DNA of 17,657 nucleotides from JANMEX01 sp031423755 (GCA_031423755.1 JANPGC010000266.1:1-17657), one strand, 5' to 3'; positions 7,072-15,278 are shown, counted from the stretch's first letter. A program made the numbers and translations. Notes: generated by a model from the sequence alone, not told the origin.

Positions 7072-8274
7072 ATGATCACACGTCGCGTTGCAATCAAATC
7101 CGCAGTGCTCGGCACTGTGTCTGCGCTCGCATTCGCCGCTGGCGGCACGCTGTCAGCATCCGCAGCCAATGATGTTCTGAAAATCGGTTTTGTCGGCGTC
7201 ACGTCCGGCCCGGCTGCCGCTTGGGGCACATCCAACGTCCGTTCGATGCAGACGCTTGAAGCCATGTATAACGCGGCCGGTGGCGTAAAGATCGGCGACA
7301 AGACCTATGACATCAAGGTCGTCACCTTCGATGACCAGAAAGACCCCAAACGCGCCGTTGAAGGCATGGAAAAGATGGCGCAGGAAGGCATCCATTATGT
7401 TGTTGGCCCGAACGTCGATGACGGCGCTGCCGCTGTCCGTCCGGTCGCCGAGAAAAACAACATCATGTACTTCCCATACGCTTTCCCGAAGGAGCTCTAT
7501 ACAGCACCTGCGTCGAACGCCATTTTGGGCATGATAGCAAACTATCAGTCGGGTCCGGCGATCTACAAATATCTTATGGAAAACAAGGGCGTGAAGAAGG
7601 TCGCCTTCGTCGCCGCCAATGAGTCCGATCCGCTGTCACAGCGTGACGGCGGCGTTGCCGCCGCCAAGGCGCTAGGCCTTGAAGTAGTGGCCGACAAGGA
7701 TACCTACCAGAACGACACCCGCGATTTCACGCCGGTTCTGACCCCGATTATCGCGCTGAAGCCTGACCTGCTGGTTCTTTCCGGCGTTGCCCCGGCCAAT
7801 GCGCCTCTGCTCATCCGTTCGGCGCGCGAGCTTGGCTATGAAGGGCTGATCTCGACCGAAACCGCGCAGGACGCAAAGGTGCTGGAAGAAGGCGCGGGAG
7901 AACTTGCCAATGGGTTCATCTCGGTCGGCGGCGCGTCCACCCCGGAAATCGCCTCGGATCAAATGAAGGCATTCGTCGCGAAATACACTGAAATGTTCGG
8001 CGAATATAATGACGAGTCCAACACCAAGGTCTACGCGCTCGACTACATTCTTGAGACGATGAAAGCCAATCCGGCTGCAATCGACAATATTGATGAGTTC
8101 AAGAAGACCATGGACACATTCTCCGCGCCGAACCCCTACCTCAAGGGTGACGCCAAACTGTCGTATGTCGGCATGACTTCGTTCGGCCAAAAGCGGCAGG
8201 TTGCCGTACCGATGGTGGTCAATGAATACAAGGACGGCGCTTTCCAGACCCTGTTCGTCGGCAACGTCGACTAA
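7072..8274 (+). CDS. livK: ABC transporter periplasmic substrate-binding protein (LivK/branched-chain amino acid type)
   Basis: The protein has 400 residues. The start ATG 7072 has AGAGGG nine bases upstream. The N-terminus MITRRVAIKSAV followed by a hydrophobic run and ASA-A (about residue 31) is a signal peptide with a twin-arginine pair, so Tat export is possible. The mature protein is a periplasmic-binding type I fold: VLKIGFVGVTSGPAAAWG at the start, AVEGMEKMAQEGIHYVVGP and a hinge region near KVAFVAANESDPLSQRDG. This binding protein feeds the LivH/M/G/F importer encoded directly downstream. The family also takes amides, urea, hydantoins and aromatic acids, and no residue pattern here fixes the ligand. 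It is the first gene of the operon, and a stem-loop separates it from livH, as is common when the binding protein is made in excess. Confidence 0.88.
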   Translation: MITRRVAIKSAVLGTVSALAFAAGGTLSASAANDVLKIGFVGVTSGPAAAWGTSNVRSMQTLEAMYNAAGGVKIGDKTYDIKVVTFDDQKDPKRAVEGMEKMAQEGIHYVVGPNVDDGAAAVRPVAEKNNIMYFPYAFPKELYTAPASNAILGMIANYQSGPAIYKYLMENKGVKKVAFVAANESDPLSQRDGGVAAAKALGLEVVADKDTYQNDTRDFTPVLTPIIALKPDLLVLSGVAPANAPLLIRSARELGYEGLISTETAQDAKVLEEGAGELANGFISVGGASTPEIASDQMKAFVAKYTEMFGEYNDESNTKVYALDYILETMKANPAAIDNIDEFKKTMDTFSAPNPYLKGDAKLSYVGMTSFGQKRQVAVPMVVNEYKDGAFQTLFVGNVD

Positions 8275-8294
8275 AGACTTGTGATCGAAGCCAC

Positions 8295-8323
8295 GAAGGG
8301 CCCGGCAGGTTGCCGGACCCTTC
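8295..8323 (+). promoter_or_regulatory. Intercistronic stem-loop between livK and livH
   Basis: GAAGGGCCCGGCA and TGCCGGACCCTTC pair in twelve of thirteen positions around a GGT loop. There is no T run after it, so it is unlikely to be a full terminator. Such hairpins after binding-protein genes usually protect the upstream mRNA from 3' decay and raise its level over the permease genes. That role is inferred from position and known examples. Confidence 0.6.
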
Positions 8324-8353
8324 ATTCGTGTCGTTGCGAACAAAGGTCGGCTG

Positions 8354-9220
8354 ATGGAACAAGTTGTCGCCAATGGACTGTATCTGGGTGCCCAGTATGC
8401 GTTGATTGCGCTCGGGCTGACCCTGATTTTCGGTCTCATGAATGTGCTGAACTTCGCGCACGGCCAGATGTATGTGCTGGGCGGCTTTGTCAGCTATACC
8501 GTCTATGGCCAGCTCGGACTGCCCTTCCCGATTGCCGTCCTCGCATCTGGCGTGACGCTGGCGATCATCGGTGCGTTTATGGAGCGCTACCTGTTCCGCA
8601 CGGTGATCCGGCGCAGTCACCGCGAGGAAAGCACAATGCTGCTCGCCGCCGCGACGGCCTTCTTTTTCGATGCTGTCATTCTGCTGATTTTCGGCGAAAA
8701 GCAGCGCGGCGTGCCCAAAATCGTCAAAGGCGTGTTCAATGATTTTGGCATCATCCTTCCTTATGACCGCATTCTCGTGGCCGTCATCGCAGCCTTCATG
8801 ATCGCCGCCTTCATCCTGTTCATGAAACACACCAGAACCGGCCGTGCCATGCGCGCCTTGGCACAAGACCGCGTCGCCGCGCAGCTGATGGGAGTGCAGG
8901 TGGACCGCTACACAATGATCGGATTTGCCATGGGGGCGATGCTGGCGGGCGTGGTTGGCGGCCTTCTGGTATCAATCACCGGCGTCAACGCCGGCATAGG
9001 CGGGCCGATTTCAATCAAGGCCTTCATGATGATCATGATCGGCGGCGCGGGCGTGGTCGGCGGGGCGATTGCCGGCGGCTTCATCCTTGGCATGATGGAA
9101 TCGGTCGGCCTGACGGTATTGCGCGAATTTGGCGATGTCACCTATCTGGTGATCTTCGCCGCGCTGATGGTGTTTCTGGCAATCAGGCCGAATGGCCTGA
9201 TGGGCAAGCCGTGGGGTTGA
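8354..9220 (+). CDS. livH: ABC transporter permease, LivH type
   Basis: The protein has 288 residues and about eight membrane segments. Family signatures are the N-terminal NGLYLGAQYALIALGLTLIFGLMNVLNFAHGQMYVLGGF and the cytoplasmic coupling segment TRTGRAMRALAQDRVAAQLMGV, which contacts the ATPase. The late hydrophobic stretch is rich in Gly (GGAGVVGGAIAGGFILG) and the end IRPNGLMGKPWG is typical. It pairs with LivM to form the channel in the inner membrane. The start ATG 8354 is preceded by an AAAGG-type site. The gap to livM is four bases. Confidence 0.9.
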   Translation: MEQVVANGLYLGAQYALIALGLTLIFGLMNVLNFAHGQMYVLGGFVSYTVYGQLGLPFPIAVLASGVTLAIIGAFMERYLFRTVIRRSHREESTMLLAAATAFFFDAVILLIFGEKQRGVPKIVKGVFNDFGIILPYDRILVAVIAAFMIAAFILFMKHTRTGRAMRALAQDRVAAQLMGVQVDRYTMIGFAMGAMLAGVVGGLLVSITGVNAGIGGPISIKAFMMIMIGGAGVVGGAIAGGFILGMMESVGLTVLREFGDVTYLVIFAALMVFLAIRPNGLMGKPWG

Positions 9221-9224
9221 TCAG

Positions 9225-10196
9225 ATGAGCGGACCCTCGAAAATCATCGGCGTAGCGGCATTTCTGCTGATCGTCTTCATCATCATCCCTGCACTGATCG
9301 GCATGACCGGCCGCAAGGATCTCTATTACACGCTGACTTCGGTGGCGCTGCTGTCGATAGCCAGCGCCGGCGTCTGGCTGACATTCTTCATTGGCCGCAT
9401 CAACATAGGCCAGGGCGCATTTGCGCTGATAGGTGCCTATGTGTCGGCAGTGCTGACCATGACCTACGGCGTGTCTTTCTGGTGGACAATACCCGCCGCC
9501 GGCATCTTCGCGGCAATAGCCAGCCTGCTGATCGGCCTGCCTATCTTGCGCCTGCGTGGCGTTTATTTCGCCATGGTCAGCCTTGTCCTTACAGAAGTCG
9601 TCCGGCTTCTGGCACTGGCGCTGCCAGTCACGAGTGGCGCGAAAGGCATCACCAACATCCCTCTGCCCGGCGGCATTTCGATCTTTGGGCTGACCATCGT
9701 GCCGGACTTCAGCACGATGGAAAATCCGCGCATCGCCTTTTACTATCTGGCCGCCGTGCTGATGGTTCTGGCCTTCGCAGGCATGTATCGGCTCGTCCAT
9801 TCGCGCATCGGCCACATCTGCATGTCGCTGCAGCAGAATGAGGAACTCGCTTCCTCCATCGGCGTCAACATCGCCAACCTGCGCCTCATCGCTTTTGCCG
9901 TCTCCTCGTTCCTGGGCGGCGTCAGCGGCGCGGTGTTCGCGGCAGTCACACAGTCAGTATACCCTTCCAGCTTCACCACGACGGACTCGGTCAACTTCAT
10001 GCTCAACTGCTTCCTCGGCGGCCTCGGCTATGTGTTCGGGCCGATGCTCGGCACGCTGACGCTCTATTTCGGTTGGAACGTGTTGTTCGAGACCGGTCGC
10101 TTCCAGCTGCTGATCTACTCAAGTCTGATGATCATTCTGATGCTGGTGCTGCCCAACGGCATGCTCAGCCTCGGCGAAGGCCGCAGGAAGGGCTGA
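9225..10196 (+). CDS. livM: ABC transporter permease, LivM type
   Basis: The protein has 323 residues with about nine hydrophobic segments. Characteristic parts are LTSVALLSIASAGVWLTFFIGRINIGQGAFALIGAY, the LRLRGVYFAMVSLVLTEVVR helix and the coupling segment SRIGHICMSLQQNEELASSIGVN. It forms the second half of the transmembrane channel with LivH. It starts four bases after livH and ends two bases before livG, so translation is likely coupled. Confidence 0.9.
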   Translation: MSGPSKIIGVAAFLLIVFIIIPALIGMTGRKDLYYTLTSVALLSIASAGVWLTFFIGRINIGQGAFALIGAYVSAVLTMTYGVSFWWTIPAAGIFAAIASLLIGLPILRLRGVYFAMVSLVLTEVVRLLALALPVTSGAKGITNIPLPGGISIFGLTIVPDFSTMENPRIAFYYLAAVLMVLAFAGMYRLVHSRIGHICMSLQQNEELASSIGVNIANLRLIAFAVSSFLGGVSGAVFAAVTQSVYPSSFTTTDSVNFMLNCFLGGLGYVFGPMLGTLTLYFGWNVLFETGRFQLLIYSSLMIILMLVLPNGMLSLGEGRRKG

Positions 10197-10198
10197 CG

Positions 10199-10978
10199 AT
10201 GGAATCCATTCTCGAAGTCAAAGGTCTCACCAAACGCTTCGGCGGGTTGACAGCTGTCAACAATGTTTCGTTTGGCGTGAAAGAAAAAGAAATCCTCTCC
10301 GTGATAGGGCCGAATGGCGCAGGCAAGTCGACCCTGTTCAAGCTGATCGCCTCATTCCTGAACCCGACCTCCGGCGAAGTTATCTACAAAGGCGGGCGCA
10401 TCTCTGGCCTCGCCCCGCACATCGCCGCCCGCAAAGGCGTGGTGCGCACGTTTCAGGAAACCACCATTTTCAAGAACATGAGCGTGCGCGACAACGTCAT
10501 CGTCGCTCATCACCTGCGCTCGAAGGCATCGCTCCTGGACTTCTTTCTCGGCACCAAAGCGGCGCGGCAGGACGAGGCTGCGTTCGGTCAGTCCGCCGAT
10601 GAAATTCTGTCTTTCCTCAATCTTGCAGACATCAGCAGCGAGATTGCCAAGAACCTGCCGCATGGCCATCTGCGCGCACTCGGCATTGCAATAGGTCTTG
10701 CAACGAATCCTTCGGTTCTTTTGCTCGACGAGCCCTTTGCGGGAATGAACCATGATGAAACCAACAAGGCCGTCGCAATGGTGCGCCGCTTGCGTGACCG
10801 CGGGCTGACTGTTCTGCTTGTTGAACACGACATGCCAGCAGTAATGAAAATCTCCGACCGGATTGTCGTGATCAATTTTGGCGAGAAAATTGCCGAGGGC
10901 ACACCGGCGGAAATCCAGGCCAATGACCGGGTTATTGAAGCCTATCTCGGCAGCGAAGACGAGGCGATTGGGCTATGA
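10199..10978 (+). CDS. livG: ABC transporter ATP-binding protein, LivG type
   Basis: The protein has 259 residues. I chose ATG 10199 because it has an AGGAAGGG site just upstream and begins two bases after the livM stop; a longer open frame to 10073 would overlap livM. Motifs are Walker A GPNGAGKST (37-45), Q-loop Gln86 in RTFQETTIF, Walker B VLLLDEPFAGMN (173-184) and switch His210 in LLVEHDM. The signature region is LPHGHLRALGIAIGLA (153-168). LivG proteins usually have a Gln after the second Gly of this loop (GQQ or GHQ); here the triplet is Gly-His-Leu. It is a cytoplasmic energy subunit that pairs with LivF. Its stop overlaps the livF start by four bases. Confidence 0.88.
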   Translation: MESILEVKGLTKRFGGLTAVNNVSFGVKEKEILSVIGPNGAGKSTLFKLIASFLNPTSGEVIYKGGRISGLAPHIAARKGVVRTFQETTIFKNMSVRDNVIVAHHLRSKASLLDFFLGTKAARQDEAAFGQSADEILSFLNLADISSEIAKNLPHGHLRALGIAIGLATNPSVLLLDEPFAGMNHDETNKAVAMVRRLRDRGLTVLLVEHDMPAVMKISDRIVVINFGEKIAEGTPAEIQANDRVIEAYLGSEDEAIGL

Positions 10979-11703
10979 GCGCACAAGAGATCCTCAACTT
11001 CTCCAATGTCGAAATGTTCTACGACCACGTTTACGCGCTGAAAGGCGTGTCGCTGACCGTCAATGAAGGCGAGACGGTCGCGTTGATCGGTGCCAATGGC
11101 GCAGGAAAATCCTCGATCCTGCGCGCCATCACCGGCTTGCGCAAAATCAGGACGGGAGAAATCCACTATCTAGGCAAGCGCCTTGATGGCACACCGCCCG
11201 ACGAAATCGTCAGAATGGGCATCGCCATGGTGCCGGAAGGCCGCAGGGTCTTTCCGTACATGACCGTTGCCGACAATCTGGCGATGGGCGCTTTCACCCG
11301 CACCGACAAGGCCGAAATTGCCGCCACGCTGGAGATGGTGCTGACCCGCTTCCCGCGCCTGAAAGAGCGCTTCAACCAGCAGGCAGGCACCATGTCTGGT
11401 GGCGAACAGCAGATGCTGGTCATTGGCCGCGCGCTGATGTCCAAGCCGAAACTGCTGCTTCTCGACGAGCCCTCGCTTGGCGTTGCGCCAAAGCTGGTGC
11501 AGGACATTGCCCGTTCCATCGTCGCCATCAACCGCGATGAAAAGGTCTCGGTGCTCTTGGTCGAACAAAACTCGCGCATGGCTTTGCGCATTTCCCAGCG
11601 TGCCTACGCGCTCTCGACCGGCGCGGTTGCGCTCAGCGGCAATTCCGCCGAGCTTTTGAATGATGACCGGATCAAGGCGCTCTATCTCGGCGGGGAAATG
11701 TAG
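10975..11703 (+). CDS. livF: ABC transporter ATP-binding protein, LivF type
   Basis: The protein has 242 residues. The start ATG overlaps the livG stop (ATGA). Motifs are Walker A GANGAGKSS (39-47), the LivF-typical MVPEGRRVFPYMTVADNL (86-102), an intact signature MSGGEQQM (140-147), Walker B LLLLDEPSLGVAP (160-172) and VEQN in the switch region, where LivF proteins normally carry Gln instead of His. It completes the heterodimeric ATPase. Because its signature is intact, one of the two composite ATP sites should be fully canonical. Confidence 0.9.
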   Translation: MSAQEILNFSNVEMFYDHVYALKGVSLTVNEGETVALIGANGAGKSSILRAITGLRKIRTGEIHYLGKRLDGTPPDEIVRMGIAMVPEGRRVFPYMTVADNLAMGAFTRTDKAEIAATLEMVLTRFPRLKERFNQQAGTMSGGEQQMLVIGRALMSKPKLLLLDEPSLGVAPKLVQDIARSIVAINRDEKVSVLLVEQNSRMALRISQRAYALSTGAVALSGNSAELLNDDRIKALYLGGEM

Positions 11704-11711
11704 GCGTTAGT

Positions 11712-12443
11712 ATGAAAATTCTTGTCATCAATCCGAACACGACGGCCTCCATGACCGTGAAGATCGGCGAGGCCGCGGCCAAGGCGGCGTTACCGGGCAC
11801 TGAAATCGTGGCAGTCAACCCGACCTATGGCCCAGCCAGTATTGAGGGCTACTATGACGAGGTCTTTGCAATCCCCGGCATGATCGAGGAAATCCGCAAG
11901 CATCGGGACGCAGATGCGTTCATTATCGCCTGCTTTGACGATACTGGTCTGGATGCGGCGCGCTGCGCAACCAGTTCACCCGTCATCGGTATCGGTGAAG
12001 CCGGATTTCATTTGGCATCATTTGTTGCTGGCAAGTTTGGCGTCGTCACAACCCTTGCACGATCCGTCCCTGCCATTGAACATAACCTTGTGAAATATGG
12101 GCTCAATACAAGGTGTGCCGGTGTGCGCGCCTCGGAAGTTGCGGTGCTTGATCTCGAAAGGCCCGGTTCTGATTCTGACGCCCGCCGGAAAATCTCCACG
12201 GAAATTGCCAAGTCGATTGCTGAAGACAGGGCCGAAGCCATCGTGCTCGGCTGCGCGGGAATGGCTGACCTTGCGCATCAGCTCGAGGAAGAGCACGGGT
12301 TGCCAGTGCTGGATGGCGTAAGCTGCGCGGTCAAGATTGCCGAGTCACTTGTTGGCCTTGGCGTGAAGACCAGTCGCACCGGCGGATACGCCACGCCGCG
12401 ACCCAAATCGTATGACGGGGAATTCGCCAAGTTTTCACCGTAA
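11712..12443 (+). CDS. Asp/Glu/hydantoin racemase-family protein
   Basis: The protein has 243 residues and starts eight bases after livF. The N-terminus MKILVINPNTTASMT is the classic start of the Asp/Glu/hydantoin racemase superfamily. The two catalytic cysteines are visible: Cys74 in FIIACFDDTGLDAAR and Cys181 in IVLGCAGM. Both are needed for the two-base, cofactor-independent proton transfer at the alpha carbon. The closest named relatives are hydantoin racemases (HyuE/HyuA type) and allantoin racemases. It is cytoplasmic and probably acts on the compound brought in by the preceding transporter. Substrate cannot be read from the sequence, and no hydantoinase or carbamoylase is in the window. 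Confidence 0.82.
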   Translation: MKILVINPNTTASMTVKIGEAAAKAALPGTEIVAVNPTYGPASIEGYYDEVFAIPGMIEEIRKHRDADAFIIACFDDTGLDAARCATSSPVIGIGEAGFHLASFVAGKFGVVTTLARSVPAIEHNLVKYGLNTRCAGVRASEVAVLDLERPGSDSDARRKISTEIAKSIAEDRAEAIVLGCAGMADLAHQLEEEHGLPVLDGVSCAVKIAESLVGLGVKTSRTGGYATPRPKSYDGEFAKFSP

Positions 12444-12549
12444 ATCAAGAGGTAGACCTGCATTTCCATGGCAAGCACCGCCCTGCCATTGACGGAATCA
12501 AGCGGACCGACCTATTTCTGCAGCAGGGGGCACGCGAATCTGAATTGCG

Positions 12550-12560
12550 TGTTGGCAACA
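12550..12560. promoter_or_regulatory. Short dyad upstream of the gntR-type gene
   Basis: TGTTGGCAACA has perfect five-base arms around one base and ends nine bases before the preferred start codon. It could be an autoregulatory site, but it differs from the GTATAC type upstream of livK, and dyads this short arise by chance. Confidence 0.2.
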
Positions 12561-12569
12561 AAAAGCATC

Positions 12570-13280
12570 ATGAACAATTTTCGCATCGCATCCGTAACAG
12601 AAGACCGACCGGCGACCGGCTGGACTCCTGTCTATATCGGCCTGAGAGATGCGATCGTCTCACACAGGATCGCGCCGGGCTCCAAGCTGCCGGAAGACGA
12701 AATAGCCTCAATCTATGGGGTCAGCCGCACCATTGTGCGCTCCGCTCTGCAGGCGCTTGGTCACGACAGGCTTGTCAATCTCGAACCCAATCGCGGCGCC
12801 TTCGTTGCGCAGCCGACCAAGCAGGAGGCGCGCGAAGTATTCGAAGCGCGCGCGCTGGTGGAGCCTCATGTTGCTTCCCTTGCCTGTCAGAATGTAACGC
12901 CAGAGAGGGTTGAACAGCTGCGTGAGCATTTGCAGCGCGAACATGAAGCCACAGAAGCCGGGCGCGACAGCGACGCAATCATGCTTTCGGCGCGCTTTCA
13001 TGTGGATATTGCCGAGCTTGCCGATCATCAGATCCTGACTGAATTTGTCCGGGATCTGGTGCTGCGCTCCTCGCTCGTCATCTCACTCTATTGGCGCCGC
13101 CGTGACACCACTTGCGAAAGTCATGCCCACCACGCGTTGGTCGATGCCATCGCGGCGGGGAACAGCAAAGCGTCTTCGGACCTGATGCGAAGCCATCTCG
13201 TTGATCTCTTGTCCGGGCTGGACTTGTCCAATCGGGTCGATATGCCAAATCTGCCCTTGTCCAAAGTCTTGGGCGGATAG
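12570..13280 (+). CDS. GntR-family transcriptional regulator, FadR/FCD subfamily
   Basis: From ATG 12570 the protein has 236 residues, the usual length for the family; an in-frame ATG at 12468 would add 34 residues that look unlike a GntR N-terminus. Both starts have weak ribosome-binding sites, so the start is uncertain. The winged helix lies at about residues 17-78 (VYIGLRDAIVSHRIAPGSKLPEDEIASIYGVSRTIVRSALQALG, then LVNLEPNRGAFVA). The FCD effector domain follows, with RALVEPHVASLAC, ARFHVDIAEL and HHALVDAIAAGN then RSHLVDLL, which include the histidines that bind metal in this fold. It is the last gene of the liv-racemase operon and most likely a ligand-responsive repressor of it, acting at the palindrome 6958-6969. 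Confidence 0.85.
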   Translation: MNNFRIASVTEDRPATGWTPVYIGLRDAIVSHRIAPGSKLPEDEIASIYGVSRTIVRSALQALGHDRLVNLEPNRGAFVAQPTKQEAREVFEARALVEPHVASLACQNVTPERVEQLREHLQREHEATEAGRDSDAIMLSARFHVDIAELADHQILTEFVRDLVLRSSLVISLYWRRRDTTCESHAHHALVDAIAAGNSKASSDLMRSHLVDLLSGLDLSNRVDMPNLPLSKVLGG

Positions 13281-13337
13281 GCTGAGCAAGGGTTTTTCCT
13301 GTCCATCGTCAGGTCAATCATTCTACCGGTAAAAAAA

Positions 13338-13361
13338 GGGCGGCATCTTTAAATGCCGCCC
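13338..13361 (-). terminator. Intrinsic terminator of the alcohol dehydrogenase gene
   Basis: GGGCGGCAT and ATGCCGCCC form a perfect nine-base-pair stem around a six-base loop. Seven A residues (13331-13337) on the plus strand give a T7 run after the stem on the minus strand, so it terminates the minus-strand gene ending at 13385. In the plus direction the stem could also block read-through from the gntR-type gene, but it has no T run on that side. Confidence 0.85.
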
Positions 13362-13384
13362 GCAGTAACGACGCTCAATACGGT

Positions 13385-15118
13385 TCAGTTGGAGAGTTTG
13401 AACGTCCAGACGCTGCCGCCCTGGTTCAGGAACTTGACGCGCTCAGCGACATCTCCGCCCCACAACGGAACGGCACCGCCCCATCCGGCAACGATTGTTA
13501 CATATTGCTCGCCGTCTATGTCATAGGTCACAGGCTGCCCGACGATGCCGGTGCCAGTCTGGAACTTCCAGACCACTTCTCCGGTCTCATCATTGATCGC
13601 CATGAACTCGCCTTCCGGATTGCCTGTGAAGACAAGCCCGCCAGCAGTTGCCATCGTGCCGCCCCAGACAGGAGCCGCATTCTTCAGCACCCATTTGATC
13701 GAGCCGTCCTTAGGATCAATCGCCTTGATGGCACCGATGTGGTCGTCAAAGATCGGCTTGATGGTGAAGCCGGCTCCAAGATAGGCCGCGCCCTTTTTGT
13801 AGGTGATCGGTTCATTCCAGATGTCCATGCCCCATTCATTCGACGGCACATAAAACAGTCCCGTGCGCTTGGAATAGGACATCGGCATCCAGTTCTTGCC
13901 GCCGAGGAAGGACGGCACGGCGAACACGGAAGTGCCCTTCTTGCCATCAGCCGACTTGGCAGGATCGCCCGCGCGCATGTCTTCATTGTAGACCGGCCTG
14001 CCGGTGGCGATGTCGATGCTTTTTGCCCAGGTGATCTTCTCGACAAACGGCGTTGCATTCTGCAACTTTCCGTTGGTTCTGTCGAGCACGTAGAAGAAGC
14101 CGTTGCGGTCGGCAGAAGCGGCGAGTTTTTTGCCGTCTTCGGTGTTGAATGAGACAAGTTCGTTCACGCCGTCATAGTCCCACCCTTCCCATGGCGTGGT
14201 CTGATAATGCCACTTGATTTCGCCAGTGTCCGGGTTTAGCGCGATGCGTGATGCGGCGTAGAGATTGTCGCCTTGGCGCAAGTGCGAGTTCCATGGAGCC
14301 GGGTTGCCGACACCGTAGAAAATCGAGTCTGTTTCGACGTCATACGTGCCGCCAAGCCATGTTGCGCCGCCACCAGACTTCCACATGTCGCCGGGCCAGC
14401 TGGCATTCAGCGTGCCGGTCATCGTGGAATCTTTGCCATTGAGCATACCCATATGGCCTTCAATGGTCGGGCGTGACCAGACGTGATCGCCGGTCGCTGC
14501 GTCCCATGCGTCAACACGGCCGACGATGCCGAACTCACCACCGGAAACGCCGGTGATGACCTTGCCTTTGACGATCATCGGAGCGGCAGTAAACGAGTAG
14601 CCTGCCGTGTGGTCGCCGAGGTCGGCTTTCCAGACAACTTTGCCGGTTTTACGGTCCAAAGCGACAAGTTTTGCGTCCAAAGTACCGAAATAAACGAGAT
14701 CGCCGTAGATTGCTGCGCCGCGGTTGACGACGTCGCAGCATGGCAGAATGCCTTCCGGCAGACGCGCGTCATACTGCCAGAGCTCCGAGCCGGTCTTCAG
14801 ATCAATGGCGAACAGGCGGGAGTAGGAACCGGTGACATACATGACGCCGTCGTAGATGATCGGCTGGCTTTCCTGGCCGCGCTGCTTTTCACCGCCGAAC
14901 GAAAACGACCAGGCCGGCACCAGTTTCTTGACTGTATCGAGGTTGATCTTGTCGAGCGGCGAATAACGCTGGCCATCGCGGCCCATGCCATTGGTCAAAA
15001 TGTCGCTCGTCGTGGCGGCATCGTTCAAGATATCTTCTTCCGTAACACCGGCGTAAGATACAGCCGGGAAACTGGCCGACGCCAAAAGCAGCGTCGCCAA
15101 CATGAGTTTCTTCATCAT
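13385..15118 (-). CDS. PQQ-dependent alcohol dehydrogenase, ExaA/PedH-like, predicted lanthanide-dependent
   Basis: The protein has 577 residues from ATG 15118, chosen because GAGAGGA lies just upstream; an ATG at 15151 would add eleven charged residues before the signal peptide. The signal peptide ends near SYA-G. The body is an eight-bladed quinoprotein propeller. Motifs (577-residue numbering) are LPEGILPCCDVVNRGAA with the vicinal disulfide Cys127-Cys128, GGEFGIVGR (Glu195), GNPAPWN (Asn272) and WEGWDYDGVNE with catalytic Asp314 plus Asp316. The Asp two residues after the catalytic Asp is the known mark of lanthanide-dependent enzymes (XoxF, ExaF, PedH). The CCDVVNRGAA and GNPAPWNSHLR motifs fit ethanol dehydrogenase types better than XoxF. 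It oxidises alcohols in the periplasm and passes electrons to a cytochrome c not found here. It lies 214 bases downstream of the Sel1 gene and may have its own promoter there. Confidence 0.88.
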   Translation of the reverse strand: MMKKLMLATLLLASASFPAVSYAGVTEEDILNDAATTSDILTNGMGRDGQRYSPLDKINLDTVKKLVPAWSFSFGGEKQRGQESQPIIYDGVMYVTGSYSRLFAIDLKTGSELWQYDARLPEGILPCCDVVNRGAAIYGDLVYFGTLDAKLVALDRKTGKVVWKADLGDHTAGYSFTAAPMIVKGKVITGVSGGEFGIVGRVDAWDAATGDHVWSRPTIEGHMGMLNGKDSTMTGTLNASWPGDMWKSGGGATWLGGTYDVETDSIFYGVGNPAPWNSHLRQGDNLYAASRIALNPDTGEIKWHYQTTPWEGWDYDGVNELVSFNTEDGKKLAASADRNGFFYVLDRTNGKLQNATPFVEKITWAKSIDIATGRPVYNEDMRAGDPAKSADGKKGTSVFAVPSFLGGKNWMPMSYSKRTGLFYVPSNEWGMDIWNEPITYKKGAAYLGAGFTIKPIFDDHIGAIKAIDPKDGSIKWVLKNAAPVWGGTMATAGGLVFTGNPEGEFMAINDETGEVVWKFQTGTGIVGQPVTYDIDGEQYVTIVAGWGGAVPLWGGDVAERVKFLNQGGSVWTFKLSN

Positions 15119-15278
15119 CAGAGTCCTCTCCCTCTCGTGATTGGAATGCACGGCGGCAGGTGATCTCCTCGTAGTCTACCGCTTGACGGGACACTAGGCG
15201 CGGGTCTGAAAAGGCACAATATGGACCTTAGTGCTTACAACCAAAAGGTGTTTTGCTGCTCCGCAAGCACAGAGAAAG

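Noticed and set aside
7672..8866. Two overlapping minus-strand open frames opposite livK and livH
   Set aside because: Both are antisense shadows of conserved transporter genes; they have a skewed composition (Asp, His and Gln-rich or Arg-rich) and no domain signature.
10073..10198. Longer N-terminus for LivG
   Set aside because: It would overlap the end of livM by over 120 bases; the ATG at 10199 has a strong ribosome-binding site and gives the normal LivG length.
13385..15118. Calling the dehydrogenase XoxF-type methanol dehydrogenase
   Set aside because: The Asp-x-Asp motif is shared by XoxF, but LPCCDVVNRGAA and the overall motif layout fit the ExaA/PedH/ExaF ethanol-dehydrogenase group better, and no xoxG/xoxJ-like genes are beside it.
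13505..15163. Plus-strand open frames opposite the PQQ alcohol dehydrogenase
   Set aside because: The minus-strand gene has a signal peptide, all catalytic motifs and a terminator; the plus-strand frames show no ribosome-binding sites or recognisable domains.
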